Shown: positions 54,501 to 59,499, numbered from the stretch's first letter. The stretch is DNA of 64,000 nucleotides from Latrodectus hesperus (GCA_037975125.1 CM075862.1:16569125-16633124); one strand, 5' to 3'. The notes: generated from the letters alone by a model not told the origin. Numbers and translations: made by a program.

Positions 54501-55165
54501 TTATCTAAATCAAAACAAACCAATCAAAATTCAAATAGAACTAGTCAAAAAATTAACAGCAGTTCATCTATTAAATAGCTTCAAATCCTAAATAAACGTA
54601 TGAAGTCATATTTTGAGTTCTGAACAGCCATTGTTCTGAATGCTTACTTAAATCAATGGATCAATGTTACATAATTTCGTCAATTTTTTGCACTGAGTGA
54701 TAGGGAAATTAACGTGTTTATGATGACAAATTCAGAATCATAGTGATTATATACGCTGGTTTCTTTGAGAATTTAAGAATGGAAAATTTGGAAATGTTTT
54801 CCCCCCTCATTTTAGAGTTTCGGAACCTATTGTTTACATTGGATTCGTTAGGTTTTCTTACGAAGAAGAGTCGTAAGTTATATTTTTGTGATATCCCCTT
54901 ATTTTTTGTACTACAATATATATATTTATTTTAAAAGATCGACCATAGAAAAAATTTTAAGGTCGTACTTTAAACCTAATCCCCGAAGATGCTGGCCAAT
55001 CAGTCTTATTATGTCTTGGTCTGTTTGTGATCTTATCTTTGTGGATATAGCTTTATGAACGTCTCCGTTAATTTCTCCACTGTCTTCGAAGGAACAAGTA
55101 CCATTTTGCAAGTCATTACTAGTAGAAGCTGATTCACCATTATGACAACCATTACTGGCTTGCAT
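15517..55165 (-). CDS. WDR26: WDR26 homologue, CTLH/GID E3 ligase subunit (14 exons)
   Basis: Joining fourteen exons gives a 572-residue protein that matches WDR26 along its length. It starts [12 protein letters not shown]; residues ~46-78 are a LisH motif ([14 protein letters not shown]...[15 protein letters not shown]). Residues ~79-165 are the CTLH helices ([32 protein letters not shown]). The conserved linker [16 protein letters not shown] follows. Seven WD40 blades run from ~259 to 552, with blade ends such as [32 protein letters not shown] and GTVRIWG. In other animals WDR26 is the Gid7-like subunit that joins CTLH ligase modules and recruits substrates in cytoplasm and nucleus. All introns are GT-AG with matched phases. 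Vertebrate WDR26 (about 660 residues) is longer mainly because of a low-complexity N-terminus. Introns 2 and 12 are very large and full of transposons. Confidence 0.95.
15552..16559 (-). other. WDR26 intron 13
   Basis: A 1-kb AT-rich intron with GTATAT donor and TTTTCTAG acceptor. I see no repeats or coding sequence in it. Confidence 0.6.
16560..16742 (-). CDS. WDR26: WDR26 exon 13 (last WD40 blade)
   Basis: Acceptor CTTCTTCAG, donor GTATAT. It encodes [16 protein letters not shown], then [15 protein letters not shown] and [18 protein letters not shown], the end of blade six and all of blade seven. Phase 1 in, phase 1 out. Confidence 0.95.
16743..18698 (-). other. WDR26 intron 12, part without mobile elements
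   Basis: AT-rich intron DNA between exon 13 and the piggyBac-like insert. Only short AT-driven open frames are present and nothing is recognised. Confidence 0.55.
18703..19770 (-). mobile_element. piggyBac-like element, internally deleted
   Basis: The element is bounded by TTAA at 18699-18702 and 19771-19774, the piggyBac target site. Its ends are inverted and similar: CCTTTTCAGGACCGGGCG on the left and CCTCTTCGCGACGGGCGG when the right end is read inward. On the - strand a frame near 19100-19290 starts [12 protein letters not shown] and continues [16 protein letters not shown], like the acidic N-terminus of piggyBac transposases, but the catalytic domain is missing. At 1068 bp it is non-autonomous. 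The right end has three near-copies of a 43-44-bp unit at 19651, 19695 and 19738. It is far more GC-rich than the intron around it. Confidence 0.8.
19651..19770. repeat. Subterminal tandem repeat of the piggyBac-like element
   Basis: Three units start at 19651, 19695 and 19738. The first two contain the perfect palindrome TGCATATATGCA followed by a GC-rich block and CTCACTTTCGTCCGTAC. The third has TGCATATTTGCA and merges into the terminal inverted repeat. Their position suggests transposase-binding repeats, which is inference. Confidence 0.7.
19869..22057 (+). mobile_element. Dead hAT transposon (ZBED/SCAND3-like transposase)
   Basis: The left end CAGTGTTTCTCAATCG and the inward-read right end CAGCATTCCTCAACTG agree at 11 of 16 positions. 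The flanking 8-bp sites TTTTAAAG (19861-19868) and TTTGAATG (22058-22065) agree at 6 of 8. Between them, + strand frames broken by many stops give hAT pieces: [66 protein letters not shown], and a dimerisation-region remnant [18 protein letters not shown]. These resemble the ZBED5/SCAND3 group of hAT transposases. It cannot encode a working protein. Confidence 0.75.
20280..21660 (+). pseudogene. hAT transposase pseudogene
   Basis: This is the coding remnant inside the hAT element. A worn BED-type zinc-finger region (near 20440-20600) is followed by the catalytic core fragments and the C-terminal dimerisation segment near 21480-21660. Frameshifts and stops occur throughout, and one 65-codon piece at 21211-21408 stays open. 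Confidence 0.65.
22380..22391. repeat. Left target-site duplication of the I/jockey-type LINE
   Basis: ACATTACAATTT here is repeated exactly at 26215-26226, just beyond the LINE tail. The perfect match argues for a fairly recent insertion. Confidence 0.85.
22396..24483 (+). CDS. LINE ORF2 fragment 1: endonuclease and first half of reverse transcriptase
   Basis: A 695-codon open stretch. Residues ~68-290 are an AP-endonuclease domain: FWNAGGLSP, catalytic glutamate in [34 protein letters not shown] and the GCGH that stands for the usual SDH. The reverse transcriptase follows with [29 protein letters not shown] and FIDFKGAYD (first catalytic aspartate). It then runs off frame after KRGLP at a run of four Cs, ending at TAA 24481. 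The frame resumes in the next fragment. Confidence 0.9.
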   Translation: MQSSSPPRGAPWITLNELQLCASNHAKVESKVRQSKSATTAFKQPFSGPERRRPRRKARVFKFLFWNAGGLSPSKYNELKNCIHDQSADVFVVPEAGAATDNILFYQLNGYTMHTVPRGQQVASGMVIGIGNDCASKTKILHTMNASDKLEAVQMDIWLDRSHFHIMAAYNPPLNIFDFTLLEQAITNSTIVIGDFNAPSTRWGYERTTSVGSILETLIDNCSLDPIDTGPTFLSFEGHSSRPDLLLPHTSLVDRCEHHLLDDPSGCGHRIIAAKITPKVKVFRQRVLSRWNFRKAKWREYAAETDANLTGNLISSNPDITFRNIAEVLLSAASKCIPRGQVKKFSPFWTEKLTNLKETRNRARETAERTGKLADCINLRRAQAALKKEIIQSKRRAFRDFVANLDYRRDGAKAHRFISRLNNAKQPSKVTPISNGNNFVTCKTEIADLFCRRFSSCSSTFPHRRGNTVPSAVLPEFDSAVLDDDFSEAELRLAIASLKTKKACGPDNIFSEFIIHLGGRALFVLLEAINQSWHQGTPAVWRKAEVIPILKKGKDPCLTESYRPISLTCVLCKVMERMVNNRLQVFLDRYQVIRHEQAGFRKHMSTTDQIMKLTQFVKDGFHRKMSTLACFIDFKGAYDTVSRKILLNKLVNLNIHGNMLKWLTSFLSQRFIRVRYHDTSSGFRQQKRGLPREQF
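24466..24902 (+). pseudogene. LINE ORF2 fragment 2: reverse transcriptase active site
   Basis: In the frame entered after the C-run, the sequence continues [16 protein letters not shown], then CYADDLVMW, the catalytic YADD box, and [13 protein letters not shown]. It changes frame again at a run of five Gs near 24893-24897. This piece is the middle of the same protein, separated from its neighbours by single-base deletions. Confidence 0.85.
24893..26203 (+). CDS. LINE ORF2 fragment 3: thumb, RNase H and CCHC-like finger
   Basis: It continues with [18 protein letters not shown] of the reverse-transcriptase thumb. RNase H motifs follow with all four acidic positions present: [26 protein letters not shown] and [11 protein letters not shown]. 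Near the end [17 protein letters not shown] is the usual finger of this group. Stop at 26201-26203, before the GAA-rich tail. Confidence 0.9.
   Translation, partial: GANQDVLATTYKSYIRPVLEYSCEALSTASETTRQKLNVVQNNALRIVCGAAVSTPITALESQTQIEPLEARRDKVLLRFFERSRRVGDGFWETYKTAKLRLVTQLTPLEKSLLLQRKYKVYSGERLLFPRPTLVKDIPNIPVCLNLPGIKDRKEDVLPQILKAATLDMLVSIYPMAEWYHIYTDGSAMGENCGAGFYSSLAEGSFPVGKHMTNFDGEVAAICEAARRLMQLPGLKKVVFLSDSTAALQAITSLFPHDALVMACREILSQLQERTEICLQWVPGHCDIDGNERADRLAKSGCDLTQEDRPISFSAARSTINLRIKKSIRTAWEAAAVGKRWETVVRCNTIPNSLPRGVAVATFRMATGHDYLQKHLHRIGLADTPLCPLCSTGEGTAEHLAYCNALEQADDDLHGRAGLYWEARRQMAHRPRAGVG
26553..26682 (-). CDS. WDR26: WDR26 exon 12
   Basis: Acceptor GCTTGTACAG, donor GTAAAT. It encodes [20 protein letters not shown], then [12 protein letters not shown] and FIASGSE, blades five to six. 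Phase 0 in, phase 1 out. Confidence 0.95.
27308..27750 (+). repeat. LTR-like direct repeat, left copy
   Basis: It begins near CTGGCTGGAAGTC and ends near GCCAGTAGCTTA. It is similar along its length, with indels, to 28851-29307. The pair flanks a Ty3/gypsy integrase remnant on the + strand, so these may be the LTRs of a badly deleted element. Clean TG...CA ends were not found. Confidence 0.55.
27884..28180 (+). pseudogene. Ty3/gypsy integrase C-terminal remnant
   Basis: Broken frames give IQIGDLVYL, then [20 protein letters not shown], a stop, and [16 protein letters not shown], the pattern of the integrase C-terminal region of Ty3/gypsy elements (GDLVYL... GPFxVL... VHVDRLK). A frameshift near 27930 and an in-frame stop near 28008 show it is dead. 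The rest of pol is absent. Confidence 0.65.
28851..29307 (+). repeat. LTR-like direct repeat, right copy
   Basis: Second copy of the repeat at 27308-27750, in the same orientation. Shared blocks include CTGGCTGGAAGTC, the GAAGAGA/GGGGATTTGAAAA region, AATCAAATCCT, GAGAAGAGATATA and ACTACCAGGTTTT. An extra ~50 bp near 28935-28985 is missing from the left copy. Confidence 0.55.
30816..30894 (-). CDS. WDR26: WDR26 exon 11
   Basis: Acceptor TTTTCAG, donor GTAAAA. The leading A completes the isoleucine codon from exon 10; it then reads [16 protein letters not shown] and ALLNVATQ, blade five. Phase 2 in, phase 0 out. Confidence 0.93.
30895..33007 (-). other. WDR26 intron 10
   Basis: A 2.1-kb AT-rich intron. 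The only recognised insert is a short LINE 3'-end copy at 31837-31890. Confidence 0.55.
31837..31890 (-). repeat. LINE 3'-terminal fragment with stem-loop
   Basis: On the + strand it reads GGTTGGTTGG, a spacer, then TTTTATGGCGCAAGGTCC and AAAATTGGACATGCTGCA. This matches the 3' end of the LINE at 60771-61036 in sequence and orientation. It is probably an extremely 5'-truncated copy of that family or of a SINE using the same tail. The inner stem is kept through a paired change. Confidence 0.65.
33008..33153 (-). CDS. WDR26: WDR26 exon 10
   Basis: Acceptor CTTTTAG, donor AT|GTCAGT. It encodes [19 protein letters not shown], then [20 protein letters not shown] and DLTDFN, blades three to four. 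The donor was chosen because it alone restores the conserved FEDLTD-N-I-x-QE junction in phase 2. Confidence 0.93.
33154..35327 (-). other. WDR26 intron 9
   Basis: A 2.2-kb AT-rich intron. It contains the long hairpin at 33667-33749. The rest has nothing recognisable. Confidence 0.55.
33667..33749. repeat. Long near-perfect hairpin in intron 9
   Basis: Two 39-nt arms (33667-33705 and 33711-33749) pair at 33 positions around a 5-nt loop. The outer 15 bp, TATCATTCACCTTTG and its complement, are perfect. It could be a fold-back transposon relic or a small-RNA precursor; the sequence does not decide. Confidence 0.75.
35328..35447 (-). CDS. WDR26: WDR26 exon 9
   Basis: Acceptor TTTTCCAG, donor GTAAGT. 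It encodes [18 protein letters not shown], then [12 protein letters not shown] and GQFYQC, blade three. Phase 0 on both sides. Confidence 0.95.
35448..36003 (-). other. WDR26 intron 8
   Basis: A 556-bp AT-rich intron with GTAAGT donor; nothing else seen. Confidence 0.6.
36004..36144 (-). CDS. WDR26: WDR26 exon 8
   Basis: Acceptor GTATTTAG, donor GTAAGT. It encodes [20 protein letters not shown], then [16 protein letters not shown] and SDLWVWNI, the complete second blade. Phase 0 on both sides. Confidence 0.96.
36325..36463 (-). CDS. WDR26: WDR26 exon 7
   Basis: Acceptor TACTGTAG, donor GTGAGT. It encodes [20 protein letters not shown], then [20 protein letters not shown], the first WD40 blade. 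Phase 2 in, phase 0 out. The introns on either side are only about 180 and 149 bp. Confidence 0.96.
36613..36769 (-). CDS. WDR26: WDR26 exon 6
   Basis: Acceptor TTTTCTAG, donor GTAAGT. It encodes [20 protein letters not shown], then [12 protein letters not shown] and [10 protein letters not shown], the strongly conserved linker between CTLH and the propeller. Phase 1 in, phase 2 out. Confidence 0.95.
36770..37276 (-). other. WDR26 intron 5 with a worn repeat
   Basis: A 507-bp intron. Positions about 36885-37090 hold a degenerate GGTTGG-headed repeat related to the LINE 3' end at 60771. Confidence 0.5.
36885..37090 (-). repeat. Degenerate LINE/SINE 3'-end copy
   Basis: On the + strand it starts GGTTGGTCGATTGGTTTTAG, then TGGCACATGGTCC, recalling the tail at 60771-60830, but the stem-loop is no longer well formed. 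The following ~150 bp are not shared with the other copies and may be another repeat body. The end is uncertain. Confidence 0.4.
37277..37374 (-). CDS. WDR26: WDR26 exon 5
   Basis: Acceptor TTTTCTAG, donor GTTAAA. It encodes [20 protein letters not shown], then [10 protein letters not shown], within the CTLH/CRA helical region. Phase 2 in, phase 1 out. Confidence 0.93.
38105..38260. repeat. Diverged tandem duplication, about 96-bp period
   Basis: GGCATATTGTTTGGA with its T-rich tail at 38109 recurs as GGCATACTGTTTGGA at about 38205. Smaller TTTTTGAAAG-type sub-repeats lie within each unit. Confidence 0.55.
38560..38722. repeat. Pair of 30-bp direct repeats
   Basis: AAAATTCGAGTTTTAATAAA with a matching CCCGGTTAATT or CCCAGTTAACT lead occurs at about 38557 and again at about 38690. 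It is of unknown origin. Confidence 0.55.
39409..39545 (-). CDS. WDR26: WDR26 exon 4 (CTLH domain)
   Basis: Acceptor TTTTTTAG, donor GTGAGT. It encodes [20 protein letters not shown], then [18 protein letters not shown] and RVHELS, a close match to the CTLH helices of WDR26. Phase 0 in, phase 2 out. Confidence 0.96.
40379..40435 (-). CDS. WDR26: WDR26 exon 3 (57-nt small exon)
   Basis: Acceptor TGCAG, donor GTAAGT. Its 19 codons [19 protein letters not shown] align with the start of the CTLH segment. Both sides are phase 0, so skipping it would keep the frame. It sits at the end of the 13.5-kb intron 2. Confidence 0.9.
41426..41741 (+). repeat. tRNA-derived SINE
   Basis: The head has an A-box-like stretch (TCGCAGCCTAGCAGTTAAGG) and a B box GGTTTGATTCC at 41477-41487. 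About 230 bp of unique body follow, then a CAACAACAAAA tail. The spacing of the two boxes fits a Pol III promoter of a tRNA. A target-site duplication could not be fixed because the flanks are A/T-rich. Confidence 0.7.
43613..43753 (-). other. Unidentified 46-codon helix-like coding remnant
   Basis: On the - strand, between two stops, 46 codons read [20 protein letters not shown], then [20 protein letters not shown] and end RTDKLH. The charged, heptad-like pattern and balanced composition look more like real coding sequence than the AT-driven frames around it. It has no start codon and no recognisable family. It may be a scrap of a transposon or retro-copied gene. Confidence 0.25.
47400..48977 (+). 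mobile_element. Old jockey-type LINE, 5' portion (interrupted)
   Basis: This region aligns by eye with the inserted copy at 48978-51669 block by block, for example CAGATTTGTCAGC near 47798 and TCCAGCTGATGGTA near 48716. It covers the reverse transcriptase and first half of RNase H, heavily mutated. At 48977 its RNase H stops in mid-domain and continues at 51685. The true 5' limit lies further left. Confidence 0.65.
48963..48977. repeat. Left 15-bp target-site duplication of the inner LINE
   Basis: AGTGTTTCAGCAAAT here is repeated exactly at 51670-51684. The two copies bracket the inner LINE and mark its insertion point inside the older one. Confidence 0.8.
50035..50334 (+). pseudogene. Reverse transcriptase fragment of the inner LINE
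   Basis: A 99-codon open piece containing the palm/thumb signature of jockey-type enzymes: [20 protein letters not shown], then [17 protein letters not shown]. It is closed by TGA at 50332 where related elements have tryptophan (KVIQ-W-IYT), so a single G-to-A-type change interrupts it. Confidence 0.75.
50651..51070 (+). pseudogene. RNase H fragment of the inner LINE
   Basis: A 139-codon open piece with RNase H motifs: [17 protein letters not shown], then FQAEVFVI (catalytic glutamate) and [12 protein letters not shown]. The first acidic residue is Asn rather than Asp. The stop at 51068 falls just before the VPGxPGNDLAD segment, which continues out of frame. Confidence 0.75.
51670..51684. 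repeat. Right 15-bp target-site duplication of the inner LINE
   Basis: An exact repeat of 48963-48977. After it the older LINE resumes in its RNase H domain. Confidence 0.8.
51685..52260 (+). mobile_element. Old jockey-type LINE, 3' portion
   Basis: It resumes the interrupted RNase H ([10 protein letters not shown] aligns with [10 protein letters not shown] of the inner copy). It then follows the inner copy's last 500 bp, for example GACAAAAAGAG near 51884, GAACACTGACATCTTAAA near 51955 and TAATGGAAGTATCA near 51978. It is more diverged than the inner copy. Confidence 0.65.
52261..53935 (-). other. WDR26 intron 2, 5' part
   Basis: AT-rich intron sequence with a short CA run near 53906-53918. 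No gene or recognisable repeat. Confidence 0.6.
53936..54035 (-). CDS. WDR26: WDR26 exon 2 (end of LisH, start of CTLH)
   Basis: Acceptor TTTCTATAG, donor GTTAGC. The leading C completes the asparagine codon; then [20 protein letters not shown] and [13 protein letters not shown] match WDR26. Phase 2 in, phase 0 out. Confidence 0.96.
54036..54968 (-). other. WDR26 intron 1
   Basis: A 933-bp AT-rich intron with GTACGA donor; nothing else seen. Confidence 0.6.
54969..55165 (-). CDS. WDR26: WDR26 exon 1 (first ATG exon)
   Basis: It encodes [20 protein letters not shown], an acidic linker, and [15 protein letters not shown], the LisH start. The ATG at 55165 is the first in frame after the TAA at 55285-55283, with A at -3. 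The frame upstream stays open for 39 codons with protein-like content, so this may not be the only start. Confidence 0.9.
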
Positions 55166-55282
55166 GTTAGTAGTGACTGCAGAAAGGCGCTGCTTTTTTA
55201 AGGGTGGGGGAGATACTCCACCGTCGTCGGAATCTGCACTCGATGCCAGGCTTGCTTGAAATGCGTCTTTTGGGAATCCACT
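55166..55282 (-). other. WDR26 5' leader with open, coding-like frame
   Basis: It is in frame with the ATG and free of stops, and reads SGFPKDAFQASLASSADS, then DDGGVSPPPLKKQRLSAVTT and N. The proline-lysine-rich PPPLKKQRLS resembles the basic segment before LisH in other WDR26 proteins. A CTG at 55249 has A at -3 and G at +4. Either a non-AUG start or an upstream exon could make this coding. Confidence 0.45.
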
Positions 55283-55380
55283 TTAATTTCGCTTTGTTTC
55301 TCAAATGATATCCATCAAGGTATCATTAACACCTCATCGACACTGCGCTCACTATTCTTCGAACCACCATCAACTTTTGT

Positions 55381-55470
55381 AAACATAGCCAATAGCAATA
55401 TCTCTTACGTCATGAAACGTCACAAACTGGATAAAAGGCATCATGGGATTTATTGACTAACCTTATAGAT
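55381..55470 (-). promoter_or_regulatory. Candidate WDR26 promoter elements
   Basis: About 220-300 bp upstream of the ATG are a CCAAT motif (55389-55393), the CRE/ATF-type octamer TTACGTCA (55405-55412) and a second ACGTCAC half site (55417-55423). AGATGGCGCTGT follows at about 55463. A clustered set at this distance fits a TATA-less housekeeping promoter. No transcription start can be read directly. Confidence 0.4.
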
Positions 55471-55864
55471 GGCGCTGTCGTTCAAAAATAGCAAAAACGC
55501 GCATAAAAAAACTTATGATTTCAAAAAAAAAATCCCCTAAACAACAAGAATTTAATTCTTAAAACTAAGACGCAAAATTTCATGTACATTAAATTTGAAA
55601 GCTTTTTTTCTTTCTTCAGCAAATTATTTTGTAAGGCAGCTGTTGAATGTTTTAATGTAAACAAAAACTAACGTCAGTTGACCGGAAGCCATCTGAAATA
55701 CTTCCAGTTTTCTCTTTTCCCATTGAAAATCAATGCAATCTCAAAAAATTGTATTTAAATATTTTTAGGTATTTATTTCTGTTTTCGAAAATTTTTTATT
55801 TCATCCGTTAAAATCATTATTTTTAATAAGAGTGACATCAATGGTGATCCCGTAAATTTTTAAA

Positions 55865-56094
55865 GGGCGCTCCGTGGCTGAGTGGTCAAAGGCATCACTG
55901 CTAATCGCTTCAGAGCGTAGGAGTGTGGGTTCGATTCCCACCGTGGCCCTGGGTGTTTTCTTCGTTATTCTTCTGTGGATGTACATCTGTCATTGTGCTA
56001 TTTGTCCTATTATCGACGAAGACTTACAAGCGGATCTCAAGAATCAAGCATACAAGTCTGAATATATGTAATGTAATAAAATAAATAAATAAAT
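55865..56094 (+). repeat. tRNA-Ser-derived SINE
   Basis: A clear tRNA head has A box TGGCTGAGTGG (55875-55885), a GCT anticodon context ACTGCTAATC as in tRNA-Ser, a long variable arm and B box GGTTCGATTCC (55928-55938). A ~130-bp body and an (AAAT)n tail follow. Flanks AAATTTTTAAA (55854-55864) and AAATTTTAAA (56095-56104) look like a target-site duplication with one indel, though both are A/T-only. The acceptor stem pairs at only four of seven positions, so this is not a working tRNA gene. Confidence 0.8.
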
Positions 56095-56104
56095 AAATTT
56101 TAAA

Positions 56105-57540
56105 ACATTTTTTTAAATTTTACTTAAATAATTCTGATGGATTACCATATTTTGCTGGGAATCGCTCTTATTGGCGATATTAGGATCAATTGTTGATGAA
56201 TGATATATTACAACCCACATTCTAACTGTTGTTATTATTTATTTCAATTGTTAAACATTTTCTTCTTTAACTAATTTTTAATTTTATGTATTTATTCCAA
56301 AATTTCAAGAAATATATTTTGCGCGCAATTGACCTATAAATCATTTCAAATACTAAGCAAGGTATTATTTATGCTTTAATTTATAGTATTATAAATTTTA
56401 TTAAAATTTTCTTGATCATGCTAGAGTATATGAATTGGTATCAATAATGAGTAGAACAAAATTTGTATGATGTGTTTATTTACTTGTTGTTATTTAATAT
56501 TTAAAAAAACCTTGGTTTTCATTGCAATAAAAATTTAAGTCTTATTTTTAAGAGTTGATTTAATATATAGCTATTTAAATTAAGGATTCTAAATCGGTTT
56601 TCATTGAAAATTTGAACATTTTCATTAGCAAAATTAAACTTGTTCCAGCTCGCATATTGCAACCAAATGCTATGCAACAACTACTACCATTATTTGCTTT
56701 CTGCATATCAAAAAATTTTATAGAATAATTGCTTTTAAATGAATATTTCTCAAAAGCAATGGAAACTACAGAAAACAAGCACAATGGTATAAGACAATAA
56801 TGGAATAATAAGCAGTAAGTTTCGTGCCGGAAGTTTTCTAGATCTCGATGGTAGTAGCGCCCTCTATTCTACGCTTTACAGAAACTTCCATCCATATATC
56901 AGTTGTTTCTAAAATAATTCATCATGAACTTTTTAGCTGCATTACACATTATTTTATTCAGCACACGTGATTAACTACTCAAATGATTTAAAACTATTGT
57001 CTAAATAAGCCCAAACGCCATGACTTTTAGCAAATGGTTTTGTAGGGTCAAAATATTCGACAGATATTATTATTTGTAAAATAATAATAATAAAGGTTTA
57101 GAAACTTATCAAGAAGTTTATAGTCACAATATTTTCTAAACTTGTGCATGTCAATGGATAAAAGAGCTACATTAAGAATGGATATAAATGCTTAAATATT
57201 AGAATGAAATTAATCTGAAACATTTTTCAACTTGTAAGATTCAATAAAATTAAAAACTTATTTCCAAAAATTTTTAAATCATTTTACAGGAAAATAAGAA
57301 ATATATTTTCTAATTTTATACGCTGCTAAAAGTGTTGTATATATTTTTCTATTATACACTAAAGCGGGAATCTCCAAATAAGAATAGACATGTAGAATCT
57401 ATAGAATTCTTATGAGAATACGAACTCATTTTATTTTACTTCATGTACTTTACTGTTCATTTCTTAATATCTTTGCTTGCGAAATTGGACTATTATTTTC
57501 TTCAGCTTTAACAGCGATTATTTCTTCGTTTAACAAATTA
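56105..57540. other. AT-rich intergenic DNA upstream of WDR26
   Basis: No coding signal. An ETS-like CCGGAAGT at 56826-56833 and GCGCCCTCTA just after it are the only GC-rich motifs; they are not enough to call a promoter. Confidence 0.5.
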
Positions 57541-57581
57541 CTTTCCCCTGCAGTAGTTGAAACCTCTACTTCAGAATTTTC

Positions 57582-57860
57582 TTAGTCAAGTGTTTCTTGA
57601 TTTGCTTCTATTTCCTTGTCAGCTTCTATTTTCCTTCCCTCAACATTGAAAGTATTCGAAATTATTTCTTCTCCGAGATATTTTCTTCTTTGTTCTTTCA
57701 ACAAACTGAAAACTCTAGGAGTGATCAAAGCTTGCTCATGCAATCTTTCCACAACCGCACCATGCACCATGACAAAAGGCATATCATCATCTGCTGACCA
57801 AAGACTAAGTGGAACAGAAACGAGCTTTTCTTCAACGGGAGATCCAATTGCAGGCCTCAA
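57582..57860 (-). pseudogene. Retropepsin C-terminal fragment
   Basis: A 92-codon frame following the DSGA active-site piece after an in-frame stop. RPAIGSPVEEKLVSVPLSL, then FVMVHGAVVE and ALITPRVFSLL fit the second half of the protease in Ty3/gypsy elements. It ends in an acidic tail. Confidence 0.5.
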
Positions 57861-58193
57861 GTAAATTTTCTCACTTCATTGCAACATTTCTTCTAGTACC
57901 ACTGACTTCGGCAGTACTGTAATTTTTGCACCACTATCAACGATTCCTTGAAACTTTTTATCTCCTACATTTAAATCAACTCGAAAAAGTTCCCCATCCT
58001 TTTCACTGATTGGAATTTCCGAATCGAAACTTGCATTACCTATTTTAATGCAAAGTTCATTTTACCTTTTCTTGCTTACTTCTTATTAGAAACTTGAGAT
58101 ACTGTATTCACTTGCGGGCAAAATTTCTTCAAATGGCCCTCTTGACATTTGTAACACTTTAATAGCTTTTTACCTGGAGCGCAACACGCGGTA

Positions 58194-58454
58194 TTATTTC
58201 CGAGACGATTCTGTGGTGGTTTTAACAAAATTCATGTTGCCTTTCTGCAATTTTGGCTTTCTCTCTCTCTCTATCTGATCGGAAATTATAGTATTTATTA
58301 ATTCTCGAATAAATGACTCATCATAATGTTTGGATGGTGTAATCACGTTTTTTAAATCTATTATTTTTGAGTCCAGAGGAATCTGTTCTCCTAACTCACT
58401 AGCTAATATTAACAGATCCTCCTTTCGAGCTTTACCTAAGAATGCATAGGCCAT
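58194..58454 (-). pseudogene. Truncated gag-like frame
   Basis: An 86-codon piece starting MAYAFLGKARKEDLLILASE, with IRELINTIISDQIERE near the middle. It resembles the start of short gag proteins in arthropod Ty3/gypsy-like elements. A frameshift near its end separates it from the zinc knuckle that follows. Confidence 0.5.
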
Positions 58455-59484
58455 TTTAACAATTAATGTTATCGCAAATTACCAAACCTTAAACTATAAA
58501 TTATTAAAAATAAAACATTTAAAACCACACAAATCACCTTTCATTTGTCGAATCAATAAAAACACTTTCGTTTACTTAGTGCACCAAAAAAGAAGACTTA
58601 AATAATTTATTCAAATACTAAATTGAAAAAAAAAATTATAGTTTCGATTTTCACTTCAACACACTATAAAACTTCAATTATATAATGCACATTAATGAAT
58701 GAAAAAAATTCAAAACAAGCTAAAAGAATATACATATACGAATCATAATCCCAGTTTAAGCAATCCAAATTAAATAAATCCTTATCAAAGAAGATCATTA
58801 AGCATAACAACTTAATTTAATAAAATGTTAAAATAATTTTTCGTAATATGCATTTAGGTTCATCACTATTTGTATATATTATTTTACCTTAAAATAATAT
58901 GAATCAGAGCTATCTAAACAACCAAAAAAATACTATTCACCATTGCAAACACAATTACTTTCGTAATATAAAATAAATCAAAACTTCCCCTCTTAAAAAT
59001 GTTTCACACTTTCGGTTTTGAATCAAAATTTAAAATCTAAACATAGTTACTTTACATAAATAGTAAATACAATCATGATAAATAATTAACATACCTTATA
59101 ACCTTGAATAATTCTGAACAAATTATTTAATAATGCAAACAATAAATAATTAAAAAGCATTTAAACTTTCTTGAAATAGTTTCTTATTCCAAATAAACTT
59201 ATATCATTTACATAATAAACAACAAAATGATCATGAAAATTCTAAGGAAAACATTTATATCCTAGTATAAGACATTTAAACCAAATATACGTTTCAACAA
59301 TTTACTATTCTATAATACAACAGCTTTTAAATAAATGCACATAACTCATGAAATTGACAATTAGCAACACCATTATTATTCAACATAAATTTGTTTTCAT
59401 AAACAAATTCCAAAATTTATTTTTTTCTTAATAAATCAAAATTATATGCATACATTTTTTAATATCACCAGTTAGGGAATAAGA
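58455..59484. other. AT-rich stretch, nothing recognised
   Basis: No open frames or repeats could be assigned. It may include the leader or LTR of the gag fragment to its left, but no LTR pair was found. Confidence 0.5.
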
Positions 59485-59499
59485 ACTTTTCTGAATATT

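Larger units (their letters stand above)
57540..58454 (-). mobile_element. Ty3/gypsy retrotransposon fragment (gag end and protease)
   Basis: On the - strand there are three linked pieces in different frames. The first is a gag start MAYAFLGKARKEDLL, then ELGEQIPLDSKIIDLKN (58454-58194). Next is a zinc knuckle CYKCQEGHLKKFC near 58150-58112. Last is a retropepsin with the catalytic DSGA (IVDSGAKITVLPK, near 57940-57905) and a later PAIGSPVEEKLVSVPL region. Stops and frameshifts separate them, and reverse transcriptase and integrase are absent. It is a dead, truncated copy. Confidence 0.7.

Noticed and set aside
55865..55952. A functional tRNA-Ser(GCT) gene
   Set aside because: The acceptor stem pairs at only four of seven positions and a SINE body with a tail follows.
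55801..55986. A 61-codon - strand frame with a protein-like stretch (ATVGIEPTLL)
   Set aside because: It is the antisense of the tRNA-Ser-derived SINE head; this peptide arises from the reverse complement of the B box and is not a gene.
55460..56880. GCGCC(A/C)TCTA motifs at about 55463 and 56857 as paired insulator (CTCF-like) sites
   Set aside because: Short matches only; related GCCATCTA motifs also occur inside transposons at about 19617 and 41586, so the motif is not specific.
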